From: Candidatus Schekmanbacteria bacterium
GTDB taxonomy: Bacteria > Schekmanbacteria > GWA2-38-11 > J061
Direction of reading: 5' to 3'
Length of the DNA: 64,000 nucleotides
NCBI GenBank assembly: GCA_016219965.1
Contig: JACRJM010000015.1
Coordinates: 95,857-159,856, forward strand
A program made the translations under genes and the position numbers. The number at the start of each line of letters is the position of its first letter. Within the stretch, counting starts at the first letter, position 1. The notes beneath the pieces are model-generated. The model ran no database searches. It was given only the letters and a program-made list of their open reading frames with translations, and had not been told where the DNA came from. This document shows, piece after piece, positions 15,843-24,837 of the stretch.

Positions 15843-16625
15843 ATGGAAAAAAATAATAGAAGTTTTGACAGGACAGTTGAAATAATGGAGAAGTTGAGAA
15901 GCCCGGAAGGATGCCCGTGGGACAAAGAGCAGACAACTACCTCTTTAAAACCCTATCTTGTGGAAGAGGCCTATGAGGTGCTGGAAGCGATTGACAGCGG
16001 CAGCCCTCACAAATTAAAGGAAGAGCTCGGCGACCTTCTCCTTCAGGTTGTTTTCCATTCGCAGATAGCTTCTGAGGAGGACAAATTCACAATTGATGAT
16101 GTTTTAAAAAATCTTAACGAAAAACTCGTAAGACGTCATCCTCACGTATTTGACGACCTCAAGCTTTCCACACCCAAGGAAGTGCTGGCAAACTGGGAGA
16201 CCATAAAAAAGAATGAGAAGAATAGCGACGGGAAGGCATCCGTGCTTGAAGGCATACCGCGTTCCCTTCCTTCACTGCTTTTCGCATTCACGCTTCAAAA
16301 AAGAGTCGCGCGTGTAGGATTTGACTGGGAGAACGTAGAGGGGGCGCAGGATAAACTCCTTGAAGAGATAAAAGAGTTTGAACAGTCGGTTGCCAAGATG
16401 AATCCCGTTGACATGGAGGAGGAGCTTGGAGACATACTCTTCAGCATTGTCAATGTTGCAAGGTTTTACGGTCTCCATCCTGAAGAGGCCCTGAAAAAGA
16501 CATGCATGAAATTCATCAAGCGTTTCCAATATATAGAAGAGAAGGCAGGGGAAGAGGGGAAAGAACTTGAAGGAATGTCCCTTGAAGAGATGGATAAATT
16601 CTGGAATGAAGCTAAGAAAGTTTAA
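15843..16625 (+). CDS. mazG: Nucleoside triphosphate pyrophosphohydrolase MazG
   Basis: A 260-residue two-domain MazG of standard length. It contains LRSPEGCPWDKEQT, then the metal-binding EEAYEVLEAID, EELGDLLLQVVFH set and a second MEEELGDILFSIVN repeat near residue 200. MazG hydrolyses (d)NTPs to NMPs and pyrophosphate, and house-cleans aberrant nucleotides. It lies 16 bases upstream of dnaE on the same strand, a sensible pairing of nucleotide-pool sanitation and replication. No MazF/MazE partner is present, so this is the chromosomal housekeeping type. Confidence 0.93.
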   Translation: MEKNNRSFDRTVEIMEKLRSPEGCPWDKEQTTTSLKPYLVEEAYEVLEAIDSGSPHKLKEELGDLLLQVVFHSQIASEEDKFTIDDVLKNLNEKLVRRHPHVFDDLKLSTPKEVLANWETIKKNEKNSDGKASVLEGIPRSLPSLLFAFTLQKRVARVGFDWENVEGAQDKLLEEIKEFEQSVAKMNPVDMEEELGDILFSIVNVARFYGLHPEEALKKTCMKFIKRFQYIEEKAGEEGKELEGMSLEEMDKFWNEAKKV

Positions 16626-16641
16626 CATCATTTGATCGGCC

Positions 16642-19600
16642 ATGATGGACCATATTGATTTTGTGCATCTGCACAACCATACGCAGTACAGCCTCCTTGA
16701 CGGTGCGCTGAAGATAGAAAATCTTATTGATACCGCCATATCCCTTAAGATGCCTGCCATCGCGATAACTGACCACGGCAATATGTTTGGGGTGATAAAA
16801 TTCTATCAGAAGTGCATGGCTAAAGGGATTAAGCCCATAGTGGGCTGCGAAGTCTATGTGGCGCCCGGGAGCCGTTTCGATAAATCGCCAAGAAAAGGGG
16901 AAGGGCAAAACTATTATCATCTCATACTTCTTGCCAAGGACAGCAAAGGCTATCACAACCTCCTTAAGCTTGTTTCAGCGGGCTACACTGAGGGGTTTTA
17001 CTACAAACCGAGGATTGACAAGGAAATCCTTTCGCGCCACAGCGAAGGTTTGATAGGGCTGTCTGCCTGTCTTCACGGCGAGATACCGTCGCTCCTTCTT
17101 TCAGGCCAGACCGAGGAAGCGGAGAAAACGATAGGTTTTTTCAACGATGTTTTCGGCAAGGGAGACTTCTACATCGAACTCATGGATAATGCTATCGAGA
17201 GGCAGAAGGAAGCAAACAGGCTTCTCATTGAGACAGCAAGGAAACTTTCAGTACCGATAGTTGCGACCAATGACTGTCATTATCTTAAACGCGAAGATGT
17301 GCGTGCCCATGAGATGCTCCTCTGCATAGGCACGAAGAGTACCATGAACGATGAAAAAAGGTTCAGGTTCCAGACAGGGGAGTTCTATTTTAAAACTCCA
17401 CACGAGATGCGGGAAGCATTCAGAGGATATGAGGAAGCTCTGCACAATACTGTCGAGATAGCTGAAAAGTGCAATCTCCAGCTCGGTTTCGGGAAAACGC
17501 TTCTTCCCATGTATGTTCCTCCTGAGGGAATGGACCTGAAACAGTATCTTGAAAAACTTGCAAGGGATGGGCTTGAAAAAAGGTTCAGCGTCATGAACTT
17601 GAAGCCTGAAGGAAATGACGAATCAAAGAAAAAAAGGGAAGAGTATCTCGCCCGTCTTGAAATGGAACTCAAGGTAATTGAGTACCAGGGCTTTGAGGGC
17701 TACTTTCTCATAGTATGGGATTTTATAAACTATGCAAAACAGAACAATATACCGGTAGGACCGGGAAGGGGCTCTGCCGCCGGAAGTCTGACTGCATACT
17801 CTCTGGGTATCTCGGATATAGACCCCATCCGTTACGGACTGCTTTTCGAGAGGTTTTTAAATCCTGAGAGAAAGAGCATGCCTGATATAGACGTGGACTT
17901 TTGCGAAGCGCGCCGGGAAGAGGTCATATCCTATGTAAGGAAAAAATATGGCTCTGAGAACGTAGGGCAGATAATCACTTTCGGCACCATGAAGGCAAAG
18001 GCGGTTATAAGGGATATAGGAAGGGTGAAGGGAATGAGCTACGGGGATGTCGATGCCATCGCGAAACTTATTCCTAATGAACTCGGTATAACTCTTTCAA
18101 GGGCAATAGAGAAAGAACCGCGCCTTAAGGTCCTCATTGATGAACGGGAAGAGGTAAAGGACCTTTTCAATGTAGCTATGACCCTTGAAGGTTTGAGCAG
18201 GCAGATGTCAACCCATGCCGCAGGTGTCGTGATATCGCCTGAGCCGCTTGCAAATTTTACTCCGCTTGCAAGGAACATTGACCAGAAACAGGGCGAAGGG
18301 AATAACGGAGAAGTCCTTACGCAATACGATATGAAGGACATTGAAAGCATCGGGCTTCTCAAGATGGATTTCCTCGGCCTTAAAACTCTCACAGTCCTCG
18401 ACAAGGCAGTAAAACTCATAAAGAAGACGAGAGGGATTACACTTCAACTGGATACCATCCCCCTTGATGACCCTGAAGTTTACAGCTTCCTCTGGGAAGG
18501 AAAGACAGCAGGAATATTCCAGCTTGAAAGTTCGGGGATGCGCGATGTGCTGAGGAAGATAAAGCCTACCGTCTTCGAGGATATTGTCGCGCTTATCGCT
18601 ATTTACCGTCCCGGTCCGCTGGAAAGCGGGATGGTTGACGACTTTATCGCTGTCAAGCATGGCAGAAAAGAAGCAAAGTATGAGCACCCTCTGCTTGCCG
18701 AGATATTGAAGGAAACTTACGGTGTTATCCTCTATCAGGAACAGGCGATGAAGATCGCAAATGTTCTCAGCGGATTCTCGCTTGCGGAAGCAGACATTCT
18801 CCGCAAAGCCATGGGAAAGAAGAATCAGGAACTTATGGCTACGCAGGCAAAGAAGTTCGTTGATGGCGCTGCAGAAAGAAAGGTGGACAAAAAGGTCGCA
18901 CAGCGAATATTCGACCTTATAGAGAAATTCTCCGGTTACGGCTTTAACAAATCCCACAGCGCGGCTTATGCAGTGCTCACATACCGCACATCATATTTAA
19001 AGCACCACTATCCGCAGGAATTCATGGCATCGCTTATGACAAGCGACATAAACAATACAGACAAACTCGTAAAGTATATCAATGAATGCAGGGAGATGGG
19101 GATGAACATACTCCCTCCCGACATCAACCACAGCATGGGAGAATTCACCATTGAAAATGGTTCTATTCGCTACGGACTCACAGGGGTAAAGAACGTCGGT
19201 ATGCAGGCAATAGATTCCGTTGTTGCAGCAAGGGAGAGCGGCGCAGGGTTTAGAGACATATTTGATCTCTGCGAGAGGGTAGACCTTCGTGTCATGAACA
19301 AGCGTGTAGTTGAGAGCCTCATACAGTGCGGCGCATTCGACTGTTTTAAGATGCCGCGCAGCGCCATGATGGCAGGGCTTGACGGGGTTCTTGAAGAAGC
19401 CCAGAAGGCAAAGGAGGAGCTTGCTGCGGGACAGATCAGCCTTTTTGGAGGCGAAGGAACTATTTCAGAGGGTATATTCAAAAAACTTCCAAACATGCCA
19501 GAATGGGAAGAACATGAACTGCTCACCCGCGAGAAAGAGCTTTTAGGATTTTATCTCACAAGCCATCCGCTTGCCCGTTATGAAGAACTTTTAAAGAGAT

Positions 19601-20238
19601 ATGCTGATTTTGATCTCTCCGCATTTTCCGGTCTGGATGAAAAAGAAGAGGATACTGCTGCTGTTGAAGCGGAGGTATTAAATAATGCAGGCGGTGCTTC
19701 GCATCATGTACAGAACTCCAATATGCAGGATGGGAAGGTAGTGCATGTAGGAGGATGCTTGAAAAACGTGAAATCCATAAAGAACCGCAAAGGCGATGAT
19801 ATGGCTTTCTTGGAGCTCGAGGACCTCAACGGAAAAGTCGAGGTAACAGTTTTTGCAGATGCGTTCAGAGAGGCTTCGACTCTCCTGCAGAAGGACAGGC
19901 TTGTTTTTCTCAAAGGGAGGCTCCAGGACAGGAATGGAGTGTTTGGCATCATCGCAGAGAAGATAATCCCCATTGAAAGGGTGCGCGAAGAGTTCACTGA
20001 AAAGATATCGATAGAAATAAATTCTGCCGGGCTCAGGAAGGAAGATGTCAAGGCATTGAAGGATATCCTTTCTCATCAGGGGAGCGGAGGATGCCGGGTG
20101 CTCTTCACTGTCCATACAAGAGAGGGTCTTGTAGTCAATCTCAAACTCGATGATAAAGCAAGAGTGAAACTTACAGACAAGCTCATAGCTGATGTTGAAA
20201 AGATATTCGGGAACGGCTCAGTCAGCTGCCTCCTTTAA
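16642..20238 (+). CDS. dnaE: DNA polymerase III alpha subunit
   Basis: A 1198-residue C-family replicative polymerase. It has an N-terminal PHP domain (FVHLHNHTQYSLLDG), the palm with PDIDVDF carrying two catalytic aspartates, and GPGRGSAAGSL. The fingers (including STHAAGVVISPE and IYRPGPLESGM) and YGFNKSHSAAYAVL follow, then a helix-hairpin-helix region and an OB-fold (KVVHVGGCLKNVKSIKNRKG). It elongates DNA in the replisome. The last 21 bases overlap the end of the convergent NlpC/P60 gene, so there is no room for a separate terminator between them. Confidence 0.97.
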   Translation: MMDHIDFVHLHNHTQYSLLDGALKIENLIDTAISLKMPAIAITDHGNMFGVIKFYQKCMAKGIKPIVGCEVYVAPGSRFDKSPRKGEGQNYYHLILLAKDSKGYHNLLKLVSAGYTEGFYYKPRIDKEILSRHSEGLIGLSACLHGEIPSLLLSGQTEEAEKTIGFFNDVFGKGDFYIELMDNAIERQKEANRLLIETARKLSVPIVATNDCHYLKREDVRAHEMLLCIGTKSTMNDEKRFRFQTGEFYFKTPHEMREAFRGYEEALHNTVEIAEKCNLQLGFGKTLLPMYVPPEGMDLKQYLEKLARDGLEKRFSVMNLKPEGNDESKKKREEYLARLEMELKVIEYQGFEGYFLIVWDFINYAKQNNIPVGPGRGSAAGSLTAYSLGISDIDPIRYGLLFERFLNPERKSMPDIDVDFCEARREEVISYVRKKYGSENVGQIITFGTMKAKAVIRDIGRVKGMSYGDVDAIAKLIPNELGITLSRAIEKEPRLKVLIDEREEVKDLFNVAMTLEGLSRQMSTHAAGVVISPEPLANFTPLARNIDQKQGEGNNGEVLTQYDMKDIESIGLLKMDFLGLKTLTVLDKAVKLIKKTRGITLQLDTIPLDDPEVYSFLWEGKTAGIFQLESSGMRDVLRKIKPTVFEDIVALIAIYRPGPLESGMVDDFIAVKHGRKEAKYEHPLLAEILKETYGVILYQEQAMKIANVLSGFSLAEADILRKAMGKKNQELMATQAKKFVDGAAERKVDKKVAQRIFDLIEKFSGYGFNKSHSAAYAVLTYRTSYLKHHYPQEFMASLMTSDINNTDKLVKYINECREMGMNILPPDINHSMGEFTIENGSIRYGLTGVKNVGMQAIDSVVAARESGAGFRDIFDLCERVDLRVMNKRVVESLIQCGAFDCFKMPRSAMMAGLDGVLEEAQKAKEELAAGQISLFGGEGTISEGIFKKLPNMPEWEEHELLTREKELLGFYLTSHPLARYEELLKRYADFDLSAFSGLDEKEEDTAAVEAEVLNNAGGASHHVQNSNMQDGKVVHVGGCLKNVKSIKNRKGDDMAFLELEDLNGKVEVTVFADAFREASTLLQKDRLVFLKGRLQDRNGVFGIIAEKIIPIERVREEFTEKISIEINSAGLRKEDVKALKDILSHQGSGGCRVLFTVHTREGLVVNLKLDDKARVKLTDKLIADVEKIFGNGSVSCLL

Positions 20239-20751
20239 AATCCTGCGGGCCCCTAAAAAAGTTTTTTCCCAGTAATAATCATATAAGCTGTCTCTGGTTA
20301 CTCCGCGCGATTTTGAGGCATGATAAAATTCCCCTCTTTCGCTGTAGATCCCCACATGACCGGGTGCCGATGGCTTTGTACTGCTTCCGAAAAAAAAGAA
20401 AAATGGCATAAGGCAGCATGAATGGTTTTCGGTTTTTACCGACGTGTCAAAGAAAAGAAGATCTCCGAAGAGATAATCCTTGTCTTCAACCTCTTTGCCT
20501 GCCTTGAACTGCTCTGCCGTAGTCCTTGGTATGCTTACGCCTGCGCTGGCATAGACTTTCTGTGTAAATGCCGAGCAGTCTATTCCGTTCTGTGATGTGC
20601 CGCCGTATCTGTAAGGCGTATTAATATAAGAGTCCATGGTCGTCTTCATTGCCCGCCTCTGCTCGTCAAGCGTCGGCCCGCATGATGAGAAAAGAGCGAT
20701 TGAAAAAAGCAGTAGAAAAAAATATTTAAGAAATCCGTATCTTTTTTTCAT
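20218..20751 (-). CDS. NlpC/P60 family lipoprotein (cell-wall endopeptidase)
   Basis: A 177-residue protein with a lipoprotein signal (LFSIALFSSC, lipid-modified Cys near residue 24). Its NlpC/P60 catalytic domain has the nucleophile in GIDCSAFTQKVY and His in PGHVGIYS. Such enzymes cleave D-gamma-Glu-diaminopimelate links in peptidoglycan. Between the GDLLFFDT strand and the catalytic His there is an atypical stretch of about 25 residues (TENHSCCLMPFFFFFGS) with two cysteines and five phenylalanines; most relatives go straight from one to the other. This may be a natural loop or the trace of a small insertion. It is tail-to-tail with dnaE, overlapping by 21 bases. Confidence 0.82.
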   Translation of the reverse strand: MKKRYGFLKYFFLLLFSIALFSSCGPTLDEQRRAMKTTMDSYINTPYRYGGTSQNGIDCSAFTQKVYASAGVSIPRTTAEQFKAGKEVEDKDYLFGDLLFFDTSVKTENHSCCLMPFFFFFGSSTKPSAPGHVGIYSERGEFYHASKSRGVTRDSLYDYYWEKTFLGARRILKEAAD

Positions 20752-20894
20752 AATAATAACAGCAGATTGTTTTTGATGAGTATATCATACCACATGACGA
20801 TTTCATTACCAAGTACAACTCAGACATTGACAATTGGACTAATAGAAAGATAATTTAAGGATAATTTAGTATTCCCATTAGGAGGGAAATTTAA

Positions 20895-22106
20895 ATGAAG
20901 GCAGTTATACTTGCAGGAGGCAGAGGGAGCAATCTAAACCCCATAACTGAAACCCGCGCGAAATCGATGATAAACATATGCGGTAAGCCTATCCTTGAAT
21001 ACATAATCAGGGGCTTGAAAGATGCCGGCGTAAGCGATTGTATTATGGTTGTTGATCACCAGAAGGAAATGATAAAGAACCACTTCGGCAGGGGTGAAAA
21101 ATGGGGAATGTCTTTAAGCTATGCTGAGCAGGATAAAAAGAAGGGTATAGGGGGAGCAGTTCTCTCTGCATCGGACAGGTTCTCAGAGGGGGGATATTTT
21201 CTTCTTGTTTACGGCGACATAGTTTTCTCGTCAAACATCTTCCTTCCAACTTTAATGTCCTTCAATTCCCTCAAAGCGGCTGTGGCAACAATATGTATCC
21301 CTCCTGCTCCGGGAGAATATGGGAACATCTACATGAACGACGAGGTGCAGATAACCCGCATAATTGAAAAGCCTGACCATGATAGATTAGGCAATTATAT
21401 TCTTGCAGGTGTGTTCGTGCTGCCTGTGAGCTTCTTTGATATCCTGAAAGATGTTGGGGGAAAGATGGAGGATGCCTTTGAGAAACTTCTTCAGAATAAT
21501 GGGCTCCATGCGTCCATATATGAAGACGACTGGATAGACATTGGTTATCCCTGGAACATAATCGATGCCAACAAGATATGCATGAAAGAGATAGACAAGA
21601 CTGTAATATCCAATACTGCCAAGTTTGAGAACAACGTAACGATCAATGGACCTGTTGTAATAGAGGACGGCGTTGTCGTGAAAGCGGGAGCAACCATAAA
21701 CGGGCCATGCTATGTGGGTAAGAATTCATTTGTAGGGAACAATGCGCTTATAAGGGAATACACTTCATTGGGTGCGGAGAGCCTTGTGGGGTTCGGAGTT
21801 GAGATTAAAAACAGCATCATATTTGAGAGGGCCAACATAGGAAGGCTTTCCTTCATAGGCGACAGTGTAGTCGGAGAAGGGGTTGACATAAGCCCATGCG
21901 TTGTAACTGTCAACAGGGACATTAACAGGGAAACCATTAATACCATGATAAAAGGGAAGAAGGTTGACAGCAAACTCCAGAAGCTCGGCGCATTTATCGG
22001 GGATGGTGCGATCATCGGGGCAAGCAACACGATTCTTCCGGGAACGATCATTCCACACAACGCGAAAGTGCCCCATAAAAGTTCACTCTCAAACTCTGAT
22101 TTCTGA
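20895..22106 (+). CDS. Sugar-phosphate nucleotidyltransferase with left-handed beta-helix tail (GlmU-like)
   Basis: A 403-residue protein. Residues 1 to about 230 form a nucleotidyltransferase domain with the pyrophosphorylase signature LAGGRGSNLNPITETRAKSM and DWIDIGYPWNI. Residues about 240-400 are a left-handed beta-helix of hexapeptide repeats (ITINGPVVIEDGVVVKAG and onward). The layout matches archaeal-type bifunctional UDP-GlcNAc/glucose-1-phosphate uridylyl- or thymidylyltransferases. Its position immediately before glmS points to UDP-GlcNAc synthesis, supplying peptidoglycan and lipid A. AGGAGGG at 20880-20886 is the ribosome-binding site. Whether its own beta-helix also acetylates is unclear, because a separate acetyltransferase-like gene follows glmS. 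Confidence 0.85.
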   Translation: MKAVILAGGRGSNLNPITETRAKSMINICGKPILEYIIRGLKDAGVSDCIMVVDHQKEMIKNHFGRGEKWGMSLSYAEQDKKKGIGGAVLSASDRFSEGGYFLLVYGDIVFSSNIFLPTLMSFNSLKAAVATICIPPAPGEYGNIYMNDEVQITRIIEKPDHDRLGNYILAGVFVLPVSFFDILKDVGGKMEDAFEKLLQNNGLHASIYEDDWIDIGYPWNIIDANKICMKEIDKTVISNTAKFENNVTINGPVVIEDGVVVKAGATINGPCYVGKNSFVGNNALIREYTSLGAESLVGFGVEIKNSIIFERANIGRLSFIGDSVVGEGVDISPCVVTVNRDINRETINTMIKGKKVDSKLQKLGAFIGDGAIIGASNTILPGTIIPHNAKVPHKSSLSNSDF

Positions 22107-22132
22107 AACAGATTTAATAGAAAGAATCTGAC

Positions 22133-23944
22133 ATGTGCGGAATAAGTGCGATAATAGGAAAAAATGACATAGTGGAGAAGCTCTATAACTCCATCAAGAA
22201 CCTTGAATACAGAGGCTATGATTCCTGCGGGCTCGCTGTGCTCGGAGCAAATGGAATAGTTGTGCGGAAGAATGTCGGTTCAGTAGAGCAGGCGAATGAA
22301 AAAGAAAAGTTTGTCGAGCTTTCAGGCAATGTCGGCATTGCGCACACGCGCTGGGCAACGCACGGCGGAGTGTCAAAGGAGAATTCTCATCCGCATACAA
22401 GCTGTAACGGTGATTTTACAGTTGTCCACAATGGGATAGTTTCAAATTACATGGAAATAAAAGAAGAGCTTATCGCTTTAGGCCATATTTTCACATCGCA
22501 GACTGACACGGAAGTGATCCCTCATCTTATAGAAGAATGTTTCAAGCAGACCAAAAACGTGGAACGTGCATTGAGGGAAGCTCTTAAGAAGCTTAAGGGC
22601 ACTTATGCCTTTGCCATGATTACGATTTATGACAAGGGAACCATATACTGTGCCCGCAATGAAAGCCCGCTTGTACTCGGTATAGGAAGAGAAGGTATGT
22701 TTGTTGGTTCAGATGTAAATGCTTTCATAGACTATACCAAGAACATAGTGTTCCTCAACAACGGTGAATACGCCATCGTGAGTGCTGACAGCTTCATAAT
22801 AAAGGAGATGAGCAGGGGCGAAGAGGTAAAGAGGGACATAACCAAGATAGAGTGGGATGCCGAGATGGCAAAGAAGGGCGGCTACCCTCACTATATGCTG
22901 AAAGAGATTTATGAACAGCCAATGACTATCCAGAACGTCATGAAGATAGAGAAAAGCAGTATCGAAAGACTGGCGTCAATGATTGCCGAATCCCGCGTAA
23001 CCTATCTTACCGGAGTAGGCACGACCTATTATGTGGCAATGGCTGCGCAGTATTATTTTTCGAAGATCGCAGGACAGTTTCTGCCGGCAATATCATCAGA
23101 TGAATTTGAAAATGTTGCGATAGCAGGCAAGGACAGCCTTGTTGTGGCAGTCTCGCAGTCGGGTGAGACGTATGACACGCTGAGGGCGTTAAGAGCTGCT
23201 AAAAAAATGGGTGCGAAAACAACGGCTATAGTGAACGTAATAGGCTCTTCAATGTCCCGCGAAGTTGATTTTGCCATAATGCAGGGTTCCGGTCCTGAGA
23301 TATGCGTGCTAAGCACAAAAGCGGCAATGGCCCAGATACTCATATTGATAAGGACAGCCCTTGAGCTTGCAATCATAAAGGGTGACAGGGACAAAAAAGA
23401 AATAAAGAAAATCGAGAGCGCTGTGGCGGAAATGCCTGGACTGATTCAGACACTGCTAAATGAGTATCAGGGTATTATAAGAAATATTGCTTACAGAAAT
23501 GCGGCTGTTAAGAACTGGCTCTATCTTGGACGCGGAATTTATTATCCTGTAGCCCTTGAAGCAGCGTTGAAGATGAAAGAAGTGACATACATTCATGCCG
23601 AAGGTATGCCGGGTGGTTTCATGAAGCACGGCACCATATCCCTTATTGATGAAAGCATGAACAGCCTTGTCTTTGTTCCCACGCAGCATGAAGAGCCGAT
23701 CTATGAACTTACGTTAAGCGGGGTCGAGGAGATAAAGGCAAGGAAGGGGAAAGTCATAGGGATACATTTTGGCGCACCGCGCGGACTCTTTGCCGAGGAG
23801 GTCAAACTCCCTGAAGTGCCGGAGATAATCGCTCCGCTTTTCCAGCTTGTGGCAGGACAGCTTTTTGCTTATTACACTGCAACAGCATTGAAGAGAAATG
23901 TTGACAAACCGCGTTCTCTCGCGAAATCAGTTACGGTGGCATAA
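22133..23944 (+). CDS. glmS: Glutamine-fructose-6-phosphate aminotransferase (isomerizing)
   Basis: A 603-residue enzyme of the usual length. It starts MCGISAII, so the N-terminal Cys nucleophile of the glutamine amidotransferase domain is exposed after Met removal. THTRWATHG-type motifs and two SIS sugar-isomerase domains (TGVGTTYYVA, SQSGETYDT, GRGIYYPVALE) follow, and it ends in the typical PRSLAKSVTV. It makes glucosamine-6-phosphate from fructose-6-phosphate and glutamine, the first committed step to UDP-GlcNAc. It sits 26 bases after the nucleotidyltransferase gene and abuts the next gene with no gap, so the three form one operon. Confidence 0.97.
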   Translation: MCGISAIIGKNDIVEKLYNSIKNLEYRGYDSCGLAVLGANGIVVRKNVGSVEQANEKEKFVELSGNVGIAHTRWATHGGVSKENSHPHTSCNGDFTVVHNGIVSNYMEIKEELIALGHIFTSQTDTEVIPHLIEECFKQTKNVERALREALKKLKGTYAFAMITIYDKGTIYCARNESPLVLGIGREGMFVGSDVNAFIDYTKNIVFLNNGEYAIVSADSFIIKEMSRGEEVKRDITKIEWDAEMAKKGGYPHYMLKEIYEQPMTIQNVMKIEKSSIERLASMIAESRVTYLTGVGTTYYVAMAAQYYFSKIAGQFLPAISSDEFENVAIAGKDSLVVAVSQSGETYDTLRALRAAKKMGAKTTAIVNVIGSSMSREVDFAIMQGSGPEICVLSTKAAMAQILILIRTALELAIIKGDRDKKEIKKIESAVAEMPGLIQTLLNEYQGIIRNIAYRNAAVKNWLYLGRGIYYPVALEAALKMKEVTYIHAEGMPGGFMKHGTISLIDESMNSLVFVPTQHEEPIYELTLSGVEEIKARKGKVIGIHFGAPRGLFAEEVKLPEVPEIIAPLFQLVAGQLFAYYTATALKRNVDKPRSLAKSVTVA

Positions 23945-24649
23945 ATGCCGGACAGAATACCTTCTGAACTTCTTGCAAAAGAATTCTTTGAGTCAATCCC
24001 TGATTTTTTAAAAGAGCTAATCAATGATGAAATGCCTGTTTGGGAGGCGCTGAAAAAACTCAAGGCATTTATCTCTGCTTCAGTTAAACGTGAAATAAAG
24101 ATTGATATTCCGCAAGGTGTTTATCTAAGCGGCAACGACATCTCAATCGGCGAGGGGACAAAAATCGAGCCGGGAGTGATGATAAAATCTCCGGCAATAA
24201 TTGGAAAGAACGTAGAGCTTAGGCAGGGTGCCTATATCCGCGGCGATGTCATCATCTCAGACAACTGTGTAGTAGGCCATGCCAGCGAACTAAAGCATAC
24301 CATAATGCTTGACGGCGCACATGCGCCGCATTTCAATTACCTTGGAGACAGCATCCTCGGGAAAAAAGTGAACCTCGGTGCAGGGACAATACTTTCCAAT
24401 TTCAAGATGACCGCTGAGAAGAATATAAAGATCAGGTTTAAGGATACTGTCATTGATACGGGGTTAAGAAAGTTTGGAGCAATGCTCGGCGACAATTCCG
24501 AGACAGGCTGCAATGCAGTGTTGAATCCCGGCACAATGGTTGGGAGGAATTCCCTCATTTATCCCCTTTCCCTTGTGCGCGGCTACATACCGCCAAATAC
24601 GATTTACAAAGTAAGGCAGCAGTTCTCAAACCTAACACGAAATTCCTGA
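23945..24649 (+). CDS. Left-handed beta-helix acyltransferase, GlmU acetyltransferase-domain-like
   Basis: A 234-residue protein that starts one base after the glmS stop codon. After a helical N-terminus of about 70 residues come hexapeptide repeats typical of a left-handed beta-helix. Two segments match the acetyltransferase half of GlmU: APHFNYLGDS, where the His corresponds to the catalytic base, and VNLGAGTILSNF. It probably acetylates glucosamine-1-phosphate, or is a stand-alone GlmU C-domain. With the nucleotidyltransferase two genes upstream it would rebuild the two GlmU activities as separate proteins. The substrate assignment is inferred from context and motifs. Confidence 0.75.
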   Translation: MPDRIPSELLAKEFFESIPDFLKELINDEMPVWEALKKLKAFISASVKREIKIDIPQGVYLSGNDISIGEGTKIEPGVMIKSPAIIGKNVELRQGAYIRGDVIISDNCVVGHASELKHTIMLDGAHAPHFNYLGDSILGKKVNLGAGTILSNFKMTAEKNIKIRFKDTVIDTGLRKFGAMLGDNSETGCNAVLNPGTMVGRNSLIYPLSLVRGYIPPNTIYKVRQQFSNLTRNS

Positions 24650-24714
24650 ATCCATACGCATCTCTTTCAGGTTGACAATGGAGTAAAAATCAATAGAATA
24701 CGCAAACGCAAAAA

Positions 24715-24796
24715 GCCGAAGTGGTGGAATTGGCAGACACACCATCTTGAGGGGGTGGCGCCGCGAGGCGTGCGGGTTCGAGTCCCGCCTTCGGCA
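24715..24796 (+). tRNA. tRNA-Leu (anticodon GAG)
   Basis: An 82-base class II tRNA. The acceptor stem is GCCGAAG with CTTCGGC, followed by discriminator A at 24796. The anticodon stem CCATC/GGTGG encloses loop TTGAGGG, placing GAG at 24749-24751. A long variable arm (CGCCGCGAGGCG region) and T-arm GGGTTCGAGTCCC complete it. CCA is not encoded. It reads CUU/CUC leucine codons. Confidence 0.95.
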
Positions 24797-24837
24797 TTAA
24801 TGCTTCATAAGTTCCTTCCTTCTAACCTTGATTGACA

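Noticed and set aside
15843-16625. MazG as part of a MazEF toxin-antitoxin or phage-defence locus
   Set aside because: Full-length two-domain housekeeping MazG next to dnaE; no mazE, mazF or defence partner.
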